From the NCBI RefSeq assembly GCF_037975245.1, contig NC_092573.1, positions 14,344,001 through 14,408,000 on the forward strand: DNA of 64,000 nt. The letters run 5' to 3'. Under the pieces are notes generated by a model. The model made no database searches. It was not told the origin of the DNA and worked only from the letters and a program-made list of their open reading frames with translations. Source of the DNA: Apostichopus japonicus (taxonomy: Eukaryota; Echinodermata; Holothuroidea; Aspidochirotida; Stichopodidae). The translations under genes and the position numbers were made by a program. Positions 1-10,829 of this stretch are shown here, piece by piece; the stretch's first letter is position 1, and each line of letters starts with the position of its first letter.

Positions 1-361
1 TATATGTAATCAAATTTCGGACAGTGTAAACTGTGCCTAGTCTAAAAAGGGGGTGAAATGGAAAAATTTATATTAATCATCGTTTTTTATACACTCGTAG
101 CTTTCCAGTGATACCCAATTTGTGTCAAGCAAAGCTTGCATCCTCGAGGAATAAACGATCAAACATTCGAGGGTAATAAAACCTTTCTAAATATTGTTGT
201 ATATACGGCAATGGGCGTGACGTCAGTCGAGGAACTCAGCTCACTTCCAGAACACTATGTTTACATTCTTAAACGTCTAAGAACACACAACGTTACTCTG
301 TTACAGTGCTATGAGATTTGTAGTTTTGTTTTTACGTAAATTTATCTCGTAACTGTTAAAT

Positions 362-500
362 ATGCCGTGCCGATGTGTGGTCCCAGGTTGCTCCACCACA
401 AGTAAAGACGGAAAAAAGTGCACGCTTTTCCAAAAGATGACAGAAATCGAAGAATTTGGACACGACTCGTTCAAAACACTACACATAAACAATATCAAGA
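362..500 (+). pseudogene. THAP zinc-finger remnant (frameshifted)
   Basis: The frame opens with MPCRCVVPGCSTTSKDG, the start of a THAP C2CH DNA-binding zinc finger (CxxxxC near the N terminus). After GACGG this copy has one base fewer than the matching frame at 14371 in unit B, which shifts it out of the THAP frame. The conserved FPKD, the RxxW segment and the second Cys-His pair are lost. It lies about 316 bases inside the left end of the TTAA element, so it is element-borne. A dead copy. Confidence 0.65.
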
Positions 501-914
501 GTGCCCGTGGGCCTATACTATTGTCAAATTACTTGCTATGACCATAGCTTAGGCCTCCTTGATGCAGTAAATGACGATTTTTTTTTTGGTTACCTAATAT
601 TTTAATCAATACTACATCTGCAATTTTTCTTTTGTAGTAAAACTGGCCTTGTGTTATGATTTTACGTAACAGTTTGATGATACAATTACATTGGCTAGCC
701 TGTTATACAACGTCTATTAGTTAGGCCTAGACCCCATGTTACCACGACTAGTACTATAGGATTGCACTTGCACAGAATATCACACTTTCCTTGCACTGTA
801 AGTAAAAAAATTATAGAAACTTCGCTACGAAGTTAAGTAGCAGGATCATTTTAAATTATAAATCATATTATGGTCTTAATAACGGTGGTTTTGTTTATGC
901 TCAACCGACCAGTT

Positions 915-1421
915 TCAGGATAGTCCAACCGTCCTGCTCGGTGACTTCGTTCGGCAGCGACGCGTCTCGGCCATCGGGATCGTTTTACAATTCTTCTGCA
1001 AGGGGCCCAATTGATATGGAAAAACACCGATATCTTCATCACCCTCGAAAACTATTTTTTCATCTTCTTCTTCTTCAAGAAAATCATTTTCGACAAAGCT
1101 TGACGAAGTTTCTGAGAGGTTATTCCCATTTCCTCGGAATCGGAAGATTCGAAAAAACACATGTTCAATTGATGAGCAAAGTGTTGTGGTTACATGTAGT
1201 AAACTGTATGACGCCGTATCGGTAAAAAACGGGGAGTCGGCTTTGGCTGAAATGGTTTCTTTGATGACGTCATATGAACTGCGATGGGCCGCTTTGAATT
1301 GTTTATGAGTGGCAGCTCGAGAGGTCTCTAGGGAATGCTTTGACAGCAAATTGCTGGCGTTTGAAGCCGCATTTACGGAAAGTTGTGCATGGGTGGTGTT
1401 ATAATTATATAGATAAACCAT
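915..1421 (-). CDS. Element-borne antisense ORF, possibly P2X7-C-terminal-like N-terminus
   Basis: A 168-codon open frame inside the TTAA element, convergent with the THAP remnant. The C-terminal half is Ser-rich then strongly acidic (SETSSSF, LEEEEDEK), followed by GVFPYQLGPL. An acidic leader followed by a PYQFEP-like motif is how many invertebrate non-channel proteins with a P2X7 C-terminal (ballast) domain begin, and a better copy is at 55035-55984. The cysteine-rich core is absent. The unit B equivalent (15096-15461) is cut to 121 codons. Either the start of such a gene, decayed, or a chance open frame; the family link is weak. Confidence 0.3.
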   Translation of the reverse strand: MVYLYNYNTTHAQLSVNAASNASNLLSKHSLETSRAATHKQFKAAHRSSYDVIKETISAKADSPFFTDTASYSLLHVTTTLCSSIEHVFFRIFRFRGNGNNLSETSSSFVENDFLEEEEDEKIVFEGDEDIGVFPYQLGPLQKNCKTIPMAETRRCRTKSPSRTVGLS

Positions 1422-1881
1422 TCCAAGACATGAAAACCCACCACTTCATAACCTCTTTAATGAAGCGTTCACGAAAATTAACCATTTTACAGCAGACATA
1501 GACATCTTGTAGAGACAATCTCTTGGATGTTCTGTTCCTCTTTGTGTCACATTTGAATGTTGAACTAAGACCAATTGGCTAAATACAATAGGAGTTTCCG
1601 GTACTGCTATGTATAATACTAGTTGGAATGTACTGCTCAGTCGAGATACATCCTGCTTCCCGTATGTGTTACAGTGACGCATCACATAGAAGAACTTAGC
1701 TTACTACACAAAAACCGTCTAATTCATTCATCACTTCAAACAGTGATAGACGTGAAACGACAACCTTAATATCCTCCCGGTTGAAGTCAAAAGCGATAAG
1801 CACACTGATCAAGACGGCTAAACCATTACATTCATGATTATACCAGTTCAGCTATAGTTGACCTCCTGTAGTCTGCTTTCA

Positions 1882-2008
1882 ATGAATATGGTGGACGTAA
1901 TGACTCTGAATTCAGTTCCTAAATCGATGTTAGCCATGTTCTCTTATAGACTCATTGGTATCTTTCTTGTTACTGTTTGCGTTTGCCAAGCTCAAATTAT
2001 GGACGGAG
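1882..2008 (+). CDS. SRCR paralogue A, exon 1 (signal peptide)
   Basis: Encodes the N-terminus of the first SRCR paralogue. The ATG at 1882 is followed by further in-frame ATGs, including 1927, which starts a compact signal peptide (MLAMFSYR, then hydrophobic LIGIFLVTVCVC, likely cleavage at QA/Q). The exon ends with Met-Asp-Gly and the first base of the next codon, followed by donor gtaagt at 2009, so it leaves in phase 1. The four paralogues share this donor and the MLxMFSY core. D keeps only the ATG at 60826 and those after it; C keeps only the ATG at 43589 and later ones. The true start may therefore be 1927. The next recognisable exon is at 5056. Confidence 0.7.
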
Positions 2009-2191
2009 GTAAGTTGACACTTTTTACCCCTTTTCCTTTTAAATTAAAAATTATTTGTAGAACTGGAATATCAACAGTGAATGTGTTTATGTTGTCATGT
2101 GTCCTTGTGGCAAAGATCATGTGTAACATTATGTTCCCCTTGTTAGAGAATTGTGATACACAACTGACGATGAGCGAATCAGTCGGTTCGT

Positions 2192-2272
<81 letters not shown>
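2192..2272. repeat. (CA)n/(TA)n microsatellite
   Basis: A short CA run passes into about 33 TA repeats inside intron 1. Unit B has the same CA-to-TA array in the same place (16236-16352), so it predates the A/B duplication. Confidence 0.95.
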
Positions 2273-2274
<2 letters not shown>

Positions 2275-2339
2275 ATTTATATCTACATATTAAATAAATA
2301 TATATAATTTGGTCTTAAACGTTATAATATTGAAAAGGA

Positions 2340-2630
2340 ATGAGAGACAGAACGGTCGCTTTCGTGGCTATTTGCATTCAATCTATATGTATGCTCTTCT
2401 TCGAATATCAAATCATGTTTTATTTTGTAGAGTTATTAGATTGAGCATTTCTCGATGAGTCAATGGACCAGTGTTACGTAATTAATCAATGCTATCAATC
2501 CCACAATGAAGTGTTTCATAGTTTCGCAATAATGGAAGCAAACCATTCACCATGTATACATGAGCGACATGTATAAATCTTGCCGTTCCTTGCATAGCAA
2601 GGAAACGTACCAAGACTGGAGGGTCGTCCG
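2340..2630 (+). repeat. 280-bp dispersed repeat, inverted relative to 13440-13760
   Basis: Marked by TATATGTATGCTCTTC at one end and GTACCAAGACTGG at the other. The same sequence is in unit B (about 16430-16705). It appears reverse-complemented in the two spacers (about 13440-13760 and 41910-42215). No open frame of note. Confidence 0.7.
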
Positions 2631-3584
2631 TGAGTTAAAATTGTAGTGATTTGGAAAATCCAGAACAGTGAAAACCCTTCCAGCCGCCACCGTGATTTGA
2701 ACTTCGGTATTCACAAATGATTGCGGGTTGGTTTGAATCATGATTGATCTGAGAATATTTCTACGCAGTTTATCCATTTAGGTTTGAGAAAAATACAAGA
2801 CAAGGGATAACAGTGTCATTTCCTTTCCTCCCGTCTCCTTTTTCCTTGCCTCATGTTCCTTCTCTTTAAGGAAATAAACCATGATACAAGTTTGAAATTA
2901 GATTGAAAAGTAAAATGGCTGTGTTCTTGAATACTTAAAATGCAGAGCTGCCTCTATATTATCTTTAAACCAGAATGCAAAACTATATTGAGTTTTGATG
3001 GATGACTTCAACGTAACAAGATATGAGTCAATATTATCCTAAGATATCTTGAAATGGTTTGTTTATATGAGTTTTGCAGTTTTGCAGAAAACATTCAGCT
3101 GAGCTAGCAACTATCAATTAAAGGTGAAATGTTGACGTAACATTACTGTGGCACGCCGTTTGTATAGTACAGCGATTTTTACTGCTAAAATAAAAGTAAC
3201 CGTTATAAAGCATGTTTATTCATTGTGTACCTTTACTTCCCGTTCTATAAAACCACAGGACGTAATTGAAGTAAAAATACTATGATACCATATACTAACA
3301 TTCACCTTTGGTCGTAGAATAACAGTGAGAATGCACTTTAAATTAACCGTGGATATTATGACTCGAAACATATTATTTACCCTTCGTGTCAAATTTTGTG
3401 CATTTACACTAAAGTGACAGTGTTCACTATAATCTTCAATACACAAAATCGGAATGTATAGCTGACTTGGCTTTCAACTATTATAACCTACACAAGTGCA
3501 CTTCATCTATTACTTAAGCACGTTAAACAGATCACTTTTCGGCCTTTTGATTAAGATCATGTGTAGAATATTTTCCCCTTTTAG

Positions 3585-3900
3585 TGGAATCGTGATACAC
3601 GTGACGATGATCACACAGTCACAGTCTCGTTGCAAGGGGACTATAGGGTTGAGAGCGGATCAGTCGTTTAGTAGTTTGGTTGTTCGTATACCAGGTTCTT
3701 TCCCGGGTGACTTTTCTTAAAAAGTTAAACAGATCACTAGTACCTGCATGTGTTGAATATGTTCCCCTTGAATGGGAATCGTGATACACATCCTGACGAT
3801 GATCTCACAGTCTCGATGCAAGGGGACTATAGGGGCGGATCAGTCGTTCCGTTGTTTGGTTATGGTGCCCAGGTTCTTTCCTGGGTGACTTTTCTAAAAA
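3585..3900 (+). repeat. Two copies of a roughly 130-bp intronic repeat
   Basis: Two neighbouring copies share GGGGACTATAGGG, GGATCAGTCGTT and a CCAGGTTCTTTCC-GGGTGACTTTTCT tail. Unit B has both (17660-17975); C and D have one each (about 43840-43955 and 61085-61210). An old repeat inherited with the units. Confidence 0.6.
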
Positions 3901-4604
3901 ACGTACACATTAAGCTGTTGTGGTACTCATTCGTAATTATACAGAATAAGTTTATAATGTAAGTTCATAATGAGTCAACATTGATCTGATAACAGTAGAA
4001 AAGTTTACAGGAGAGGAGCTGTTCTTTAATTGAATTCTAATGACGTGATTTTACCGTTCGAACGTCAAAAAAAAAAAACGTCGCACCGTTCCCCCCCCCC
4101 CCCCTTAAAAACTGCAGTTCAATTGCGTCTTATAACACAGGGCTATAACAGGGGCTACATAGCACATTGACTGTCGGTAATCTACCGTAAAATTACAACA
4201 CTTTTCTTAACAGTGTAGTTATGTGTATGTGGTGCTTATGATATGTAGCATAAGTGAAAGGTGCAAGAAAGTGAAAGAAAATAAACGAATTTATTTATAC
4301 AATTTTCATCTTTCAGGAAGTCAAAACTCAAATAAATTCCCCCGAATATACCGAACAAAGCGTTCAAAAAGATAAATCAAGGCTTTTATCAAAAGCATCC
4401 GTAAATTCATATAATATGTCATCTTTGTTTGATGGTAGCAGACTGAACAAAAAGGATTTGGTTATAATTGTAAAAAATTTCAAGTGAAATATCTTTCAAC
4501 TTTGCAGTTACGGCAAGAAACTAATTACATACAATTAACTAGGTAAACAAGAAGAGACTTTTCAATTATTATTTCATTATTGTATATTATTTTAAATAAT
4601 ACAG

Positions 4605-4655
4605 GCCTACATGATCGACAAATTCCATCCTCGACTTCTAATAAAGAATACATAG
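4605..4655 (+). CDS. Candidate 51-bp cassette exon, paralogue A
   Basis: Flanked by an acceptor (tacag before 4605) and a donor (gtgagg from 4656), 51 bases long and open in the phase 1-1 setting used by neighbouring exons, reading LHDRQIPSSTSNKEYI. The unit B equivalent at 18663-18713 keeps both splice sites and the frame. C and D have nothing similar. It could add a short linker before the SRCR domain, or be a chance open stretch. Confidence 0.3.
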   Translation, partial: AYMIDKFHPRLLIKNT

Positions 4656-4756
4656 GTGAGGAGATTCTGCATAATCAATAGCGTTAACTAATCACAATCG
4701 TGTATATAAGTAAAGGATACTGAGCTAGAGTTTACACTTTCAGTTTGTAACATATA

Positions 4757-4792
4757 GGGAGGGGGAGGGGTTAGGGAGGGGAGGGGGAGGGG
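4757..4792 (+). other. G-run cluster, potential G-quadruplex
   Basis: Eight runs of three to five G separated by one to three bases, about 260 bp before the SRCR exon. Conserved in unit B at 18815-18849, absent from C. Fits the G3+ N1-7 quadruplex pattern on the + strand. Confidence 0.6.
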
Positions 4793-5055
4793 AAATGACA
4801 TATTTTCATGTACTAATGTGTACAGATACAAAAAGCCACTTGTAGTACTGTCAGATCAGAATGATATAAACGCAGATAGCTGGATCCAGTTCAATCTTAC
4901 TTGGAATCCAAAATAACACTTTACTAGTCACAGAAAAGTGTGTTCGAGTCTGGCTCGCAGCAATGACCAGTCATTAAATTGTATATGTTAAGTAGTGCAG
5001 TATTTAATATAGTCTTGTCATGTTAGCATGTACTATGTCTACTACTTTCGTACAG

Positions 5056-5391
5056 ATATTCGCATCGTGTCAGATAATCCTCGCGAGGGACACGTAGAAG
5101 TTTTCTTAGAGGATGAGTGGGGGACTATTTCCACAATCGAATTTGATGAGGCTACTACCACTGTGGTCTGCAGACAACAAGGATTTCAAGGTCCGGCAGA
5201 ATCGATTAAATCCACAGAGCATCTTGGACCCCTCAGCTCACCCGAATGGAACATTATGTGTTCTGAGGGGGCAGAGTCAATCCTTGACTGTGACAGAAGT
5301 AAAAGGGAGGGTAATATCCAAGTCTTGACCTACATGAACTTTACATTTACTTCCTGGAAGCATGACAATGACCTTGGGGTCATCTGCAAAG
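5056..5391 (+). CDS. SRCR paralogue A, exon 2 (SRCR domain)
   Basis: A single 336-base phase 1-1 exon (acceptor ..gtacag, donor gtaagt at 5392) encoding one SRCR domain, the extracellular ligand-binding module of scavenger receptors. It opens DIRIVSDNPREGHVEVF, then EDEWGTIS, VVCRQQGF, IMCSEGAESILDCD and closes DNDLGVICKG. Four cysteines are present. The first canonical one (normally WGTVC) is Ser here, and the usual Cys about ten residues before the final VIC is also missing; in group A domains these two pair, so one disulfide is lost as a unit. Reading on past the donor reaches a stop after 13 codons. The domain looks intact, but no transmembrane exon follows in this copy. Confidence 0.88.
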
Positions 5392-5518
5392 GTAAGTCTA
5401 CGAATAGCCACGTCCCCTTGTCTTCTGAATGAGGAATGCTCTGGGATAAGAAAGAAGATTTATACCATATTGAATTTATTACTGACAAAATCTTACATGA
5501 TAACACTATCTCCTGACA

Positions 5519-5660
<142 letters not shown>

Positions 5661-5782
5661 AATAACGGGAAAACTGTTAAACAACTATGCTGCATTTAGA
5701 GAAAGACTGGATCTCGAGTGAGATACAATAATTAAATTAAGTGATTGGAAGTAAAACAACCATTGTTTGGTTTTTGCAGAGC

Positions 5783-5809
5783 TTTCGAGCAAAACTAGCT
5801 CTTCTTCAG
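5783..5809 (-). ncRNA. Degenerate hammerhead-like core in the Penelope 3' region
   Basis: On the minus strand CTGAAGA is followed by a GAGC/GCTC hairpin and GAAA, the core layout of a type I hammerhead ribozyme. After GAAA, G-CT-C can form the tiny stem III, but the cleavage-site base is G rather than A, C or U, so self-cleavage is not expected. Penelope-like elements are known to carry such ribozymes. Confidence 0.45.
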
Positions 5810-5967
5810 TGCATGATCACCGAAAGTGACAAGGAGTAGCAGGAATTGAAACTATTTTATAGCGAAGAGTGTCGGCATGGTTGTGAAGTCAAAGCGACTT
5901 ACTGATTTCTGCTGAATTGAGCAGAAGTTTTAGAAATTCGGATTATTTTAATCCACGTCGGATTATT

Positions 5968-8106
5968 TTAATCCGATTCCGTCGAAATTGCAAAGGAGCT
6001 GTTTTGGTTTATCTGGGACGGCAAATCGTTTCTGATGTTTAAACCGAATGGTGCCGTGGTCTTTAGGTATAGTTCCCAGAAATTTTCTTTTCCTTTCCTA
6101 GATTTATCTGTCCAAGAATCGTTTTGGTCAATGGCAATAACACGCAAATTCTGAATTGAATGATTTTGGAGATTGAAGTAATTTGCAACAGGTTGATTGA
6201 TCTTTTTTGTTTTGATCGCCGATCTATGTTGTGTCATTCTCATTCTAAGAGTGTTTTTGGACTCTCCAACGTATTGTAAGTTACAAATATTGCAGTAGAT
6301 GAGGTAAATGACATTTTTAGATAGGCAGTTAATTTTGTGCCGAATTTGGAACGTGCGTTTGGTTTGGTTGCTCTGAAAGGCCCCAGTCGAATCGACAAGT
6401 GAGCACGTTTTGCAATTTTGTGTACAGGGCGATGATCCCGTAGTTTCTGTTTTGCTTTCCCCTAATGCGGTGTAATCCCGAAAGGATGCCAGAACTAAAA
6501 TATCCCGTAGGTTGCTGGGTCTTTTAAATGCGATAACAGGTAGTTCTGAGAAAACTGATTTCAGGCGTTCGGTGCCTTGAAGTAGGTGAAAATTCTTCTG
6601 AATGATATTAGCCAGTGGTGGGAGACCAGGGTGGAATTCAGTAACCAACGGTACCCTTTTGGAACTGGTTTGACGAGTTTTGTACGTCAATGTTTCGGTA
6701 CGGGGTTTGCTTTTAGCCTTTTTGATGGCATCTTCAATAGTACCCCGAAAATACTGTCTGTTTAGGAGGTGTTGTGACAATTCTTTAGTGCGTGAATCAA
6801 AATCGACTTCAGAGGAGCAAATGCGTTGAATGCGCAACGCTTGACTGTACGGAATATTTCTGGTACAGTGACGTTGATGGCAACTGCTTGGTAAGAGGTA
6901 GTTGTGCTTGTTCGTGGGTTTATTGAACAGGTCTGTTTTGAGTGAACCATTTTGTAGGGTCGCAGTGGTGTCCAGGAAGTGAACGCCATGTCCAGAAAAA
7001 TCAGCAGTAAATTTGATAGTGTGATGAAACGAGTTTATGTCATCAATGAAGAGTTTTAGATTTGGCTCGCCATGGGTCCATATCATGAAGATTTCGTAAA
7101 GAAACGTAACCACGTGTGTAGTTCCAAGTTTTGTCTAGATAGAAATTCTTTCTCGAGGTTTCCCATAAAGATGTTGGCAAAAGACGGTGCCATTTTGGTA
7201 CCCATTGCGGTGCCATGAATTTGGAGGTAGTGTTTTCTTGCCAAATACCAGATTATTGTTGGTCAAGATAAGTTGTATTAATTCGGCCAATTCTTTCTTC
7301 GTGGGGGTTTTGCCACGTTTCGGTTTGAATGCTTTTGTGCAGGCCGAAATGCCCTCTTCGTTAGGGATATATGTGTATAACGAAGACACATCCAAGGTAA
7401 CTAACAGAGTAGATAGGGGAAGATTTTTTATTTCCCCAATTTTCCGGATGAAATCCGTAGTGTCCTGCACATAGGACGGTAGGGCCGAAACAAGAGGTTG
7501 GATGAGAAGATCCACGAATTTGGAAATTTTTTCAGTCGCTGTACCATTACCCGATATTATGGGCCTCCCGGGATTGCCTTCTTTGTGAATTTTAGGCAGA
7601 AAATAAAAGCGACCAGGTTTTGGGTCGTTTTCCAGGAGGTTTTGGCCTAACTTGCGGTCAATGGAACCGTTAGATACTATCTTTTGGATGACTCTTTACA
7701 CGGTTTGTGTGATTTCTTGAGTAGGATCAGAATCCAGGCGTTTGTAGTGTTGAGGGTTGCCGAGGAGTCTGTTGGCTTCCTCTCTGTAGAATTGTTTGCC
7801 CATAGCGACAATTGCAGAACCCTTGTAGGCTGGCTTGATGACAATGTCATCGCGCTTCCGGAGTTCATGGATGGCCTGTCTCTCAGTTTTGTTGAGATTG
7901 TCGCGGAAGTCTGCTGCAGAGGTCTGTGTTTTTACATCCTCTCCAATGGCCGAAATAAATGATTCAAGAGGCGCACAATGGGCCTTGGGTGGATTCCACG
8001 AGCTTTTTGGCTTAAAATTGGAATGCAAGTCGTTGGTTTGTTGCGTGGTGTTGTTGCCATTTTCGTCGACAAAAAATTCACGGAGACGTAAGCGTCGATA
8101 GAACAT
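5968..8106 (-). pseudogene. Penelope-like RT / GIY-YIG endonuclease polyprotein, broken
   Basis: One frame carries most of the protein: N-terminal part 8106-7699, a TAA at 7696-7698, then FLPKIHKEG, RPIISG and the RT motif LDVSSLYTYIP. A +1 base near 7238 shifts the frame across the next motif ([17 protein letters not shown] is read one frame over). A lost base near 7100 returns it. That second change falls on the catalytic site, where Penelope RTs have a DDIF motif and this copy reads YEIF, so the catalytic aspartates are gone. The last 381 codons are open: a CxxxxCxxC cluster, then GIY-YIG endonuclease (VIYLIYC about residue 268, YVGES, Arg in LRMRMTQH, Glu in GKENFWE). Reverse transcriptase is dead; the endonuclease part looks complete. 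Confidence 0.88.
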
Positions 8107-8111
8107 ATATA

Positions 8112-8202
<91 letters not shown>

Positions 8203-8205
8203 ATA

Positions 8206-8277
<72 letters not shown>

Positions 8278-8300
8278 TATATATATATATATACATATAT
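8107..8300. repeat. (TA)n array
   Basis: About 190 bases of TA with a few TC and GA interruptions, abutting the truncated 5' end of the Penelope-like element. Sequence shared with unit B resumes at TGTATGAACACC (8301 here, 22181 in B). Confidence 0.95.
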
Positions 8301-9755
8301 TGTATGAACACCAAATAGCTTTCCATCCGCCCAACTTTCACTTTCGGGCAATTGACGGACTCCTGTGTGTGCACTAAACATGCATGATTCAATCACTGCT
8401 AGGATCTCTCACAGTTTGTGGCGGGAGGGAGTGGATGTAGGTGACAAGGTCTACCCATTCCCTTCCACTCCATTCAGATCATTGTGGGAAGGAATTACAT
8501 TTACACATCTTGGAGAATAAAATGCATTGGCCTTCATCGGTTTGCAAACAAACTCTTTTCCCAAGTTCATCCAATACCAAGCCCTTCCCACTGCCCCCAC
8601 TTTTCCTCCTCAACAAATAGGATTTGACCAAATTTGGACGAAAGGATGTTTCATAAACGGCATCAGTTCTGGTGTGCGTATGCCTCTGTAAGGCCTACTG
8701 AGCTTCCTTGTTAAATGACGCCATTCAGTCAAAGGTTCAGAGTTAAAATAAGGTGACCATAGTTTTTTCCAGGAGATTCGGTGAAATGTTGACATCAAGG
8801 GTTAGTACCTACATTGTACTTTGATAGAAAGTCATTATGATGGTCACTCAGTGTTTTGGTTGTCCAAGCTTCCAAAATTGTCCCAAGGTTAATTACAGGC
8901 TATGAAATTATTCAGCGATCTGGGTTGCCTATCTTTATCTGTGAGTCATGCATGAAATTTATGTATGTTGCCTATAGTTGTAAACAGTCACAGCTCAGTC
9001 TAAGTTCAAGCTGTCTCTGCGAACAGACAAACTTACAATTATTCATGGCATTTTTCAAATTTCAAATTCTAGGGAAGACACATAAATAAGGGGGCAATTC
9101 CGGGACCCTCTTAATTCGGGGACGACGCATGGAATATGGGGACTGTCCCCGGAAATTGGGACGTCTGGTCAGATAGAAGGTCATTAAAACTTTTTCTTTA
9201 GCTTTCACAAACCTGACCAAAGGTTTCATGCTACTTGAAAAACTGCTAACTACCAATATTCAGTTCGCATTAATTATCAAAAACCGTATAAAGGTCTTGT
9301 GATCAGACTTAAAATTGTGTTGCAAACTTCTCTTTAACCATAAGAACAGTGGACTGCAAATTTTGATTGACCTTTGCCGTAGACGTTTTAGGGTCAACCG
9401 TCAGAGATCAAAGGTCATTAAAACCAGAACTTTGGGTTTTTATTTTTAAAAACCCACTGATTCCGTCTAAGTTATCAGACTTTTAATTTCTACATTGTAT
9501 TACATTTCCAAGGTCATTTGAGTTTCAAAGTCAACAAAGAAACTGTGTAGCAAACTGCTCTTAAACTGTAAAGGTCTTGTACTTCAAACTTGTTTGGTGG
9601 TAAATAGGACATTGTGATGACTTCGTACCGTCTTAGGTCAAAGTAATGGCATAAGACCAAAATTCGTAGATGAAACCTGCAAATCCCTAAATCGCATCAT
9701 TGTTAATGTTTGTTATTTAAAGTTAATCACAATATTTCTTTTTCTTCCATTTTAG
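8301..9755 (+). other. Last intron of paralogue A, no gene seen
   Basis: Shared with unit B (22181-23642) and, more loosely, unit C (48556-49990). It has no convincing exon. A roughly 64-codon minus frame near 9062-9256 is also in B but not in C, and I do not regard it as a gene. Confidence 0.6.
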
Positions 9756-9878
9756 CATGAGTACTCCAGGCGTGTGGTGGTAGAAGAAAGGGCATTGGGG
9801 GAAGCAGAAGACATCAAGATGAAGGACATGACGATTGTAGAAGATAAAGACGGTTCTACCTACGCTACTTGTGAATAA
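9756..9878 (+). CDS. SRCR paralogue A, last exon (cytoplasmic tail)
   Basis: Acceptor ttttag before 9756, open in phase 0 for 40 codons to TAA at 9876-9878. It starts HEYSRRVVVEERALGEAED and ends EDKDGSTYATCE. B and C have homologous exons at the same place, confirming it as coding. In B and C the transmembrane exon leaves in phase 0 and joins this frame. In A that exon is missing: splicing the SRCR exon (phase 1) straight here gives Ala then an immediate stop, so this exon would serve only as 3' end. AATAAA overlaps the stop codon. It has no ITIM-like or YxxM motif. Confidence 0.7.
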   Translation, partial: HEYSRRVVVEERALGEAEDIKMKDMTIVEDKDGSTYATCE

Positions 9879-10345
9879 AGACAAACCAAAATGGTGGACT
9901 ACCAGTAAAACATAGCCACCTTGTTTTACCATATCTAGTTGGAATGGATATAGTCCATTGTATTGCATAGGGTTAGTCTATGATGATATATGTTGTGAAA
10001 CGGGTTTTTAAAAATATTTTTTATAGCTTGCTAAGTGTCAGTCACATTTGGATATGACCTACGACCGCATAAGAGGTGTTACTTTCTATTGTAGCTATGA
10101 ACATTAAACTAGCCTTTGGTCAACAACATTTGCCTAAAGCTGAAGAAGCTAAAGAGGAGGCAAAACTTTCAATTGGCCATCTTTGGTAGTAATAGTAAAC
10201 TGAATCTATTATCAGCAGACTATTGGTGCATGAATAGCCACTTGACGGCATTTATATGAACCACTACAGTTCCTTGTTTTAATGGAGGGAAAGTAGAATC
10301 TGTTATTATCAAGTTTTGGTATTTAAACGCAACAGGTTGATTTAA

Positions 10346-10829
10346 AGGAATTGTCTGGTGGAAATTTTGATACATTATCCTTGTAGTTATTATTTTTTTC
10401 TTTCTAACCATATGAAAATTGTCCCCATTCGACATTTTCTTCTCGTAGAAATCTGGTTTTCAAATAGTTTCTCACCAAAAGCACCGTTTGTTCGAACGCA
10501 TCAATTTGGTGATTGACGTAGTGCAGGCAAATAGGCAAACTTGAGCGACTTGAAGTTAGCACTCCTATTTCCGCAGCAAATACACTCTCGTGTGTACACG
10601 CACAGGTGATTGCCTATTATCAATACGTTCATATCGCGAGCGTATACAGCGTACTATACCATGCCCAGTTGGTATACGTACGTAGCGTTGCACATACTAC
10701 ACTCTCGCACTCAAACCACCGTACATAAACTGTTCTTTGAAATCGCTGATATAAAATTCACGGATCAACTTTACAGTAAAAGGAAACTTGAAAGGTATTC
10801 GGAACACCGAAATAACTTGGCTGAACCAC
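10346..10829. other. Unassigned interval between unit A and spacer
   Basis: No match to the other units that I can see and no convincing coding. A 97-codon frame at 10610-10903 has no recognisable features. Confidence 0.5.

Larger units (their letters stand above)
46..1456 (+). mobile_element. TTAA-flanked THAP transposon, Kolobok-like, copy in unit A
   Basis: Units C and D have an uninterrupted sequence where A and B carry about 1.4 kb, so this is an insertion with two empty sites for comparison (TTAA at 43040-43043 and 60388-60391). The right end is followed by TTAA at 1457-1460. The left TTAA has mutated here to CTAAAA. The ends form an imperfect inverted repeat, best seen in the B copy. 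A THAP-type reading frame starts inside the left end. TTAA targets plus a THAP domain are known for the Kolobok superfamily; that assignment is inference. At 1.4 kb with no complete transposase, it is non-autonomous. Confidence 0.7.
5661..8106 (-). mobile_element. Penelope-like retroelement, 5'-truncated, between TA arrays
   Basis: A minus-strand retroelement of the Penelope type: reverse transcriptase followed by a GIY-YIG endonuclease, then a 3' region with a degenerate hammerhead-like motif. TA arrays bound it on both sides (5519-5660 and 8107-8300). Unit B lacks it; in its place B has the stalk and transmembrane exons. The N-terminal part of the protein runs into the 8107 TA array, so the 5' end is missing. 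No target duplication can be separated from the TA repeats. Confidence 0.85.

Noticed and set aside
4317-4542. A-copy version of the candidate cassette exon
   Set aside because: Extra C and T bases and an early stop break the phase 1 frame, and the exit phase does not fit the next exon.
5900-5980. CRISPR-like or clustered repeats (repeated GGATTATTTTAATCC)
   Set aside because: Two adjacent palindromic repeats in the Penelope 3' region of a eukaryotic genome; no array.
7932-8396. Long Ile-Tyr frames here and over the other TA arrays (for example 5362-5721, 16257-16373, 26421-26697)
   Set aside because: Translations of (TA)n repeats, open by composition on both strands; not genes.
9062-9256. 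Minus frame conserved between A and B (also 22956-23144)
   Set aside because: A and B are nearly identical overall; the frame is absent in the older unit C.
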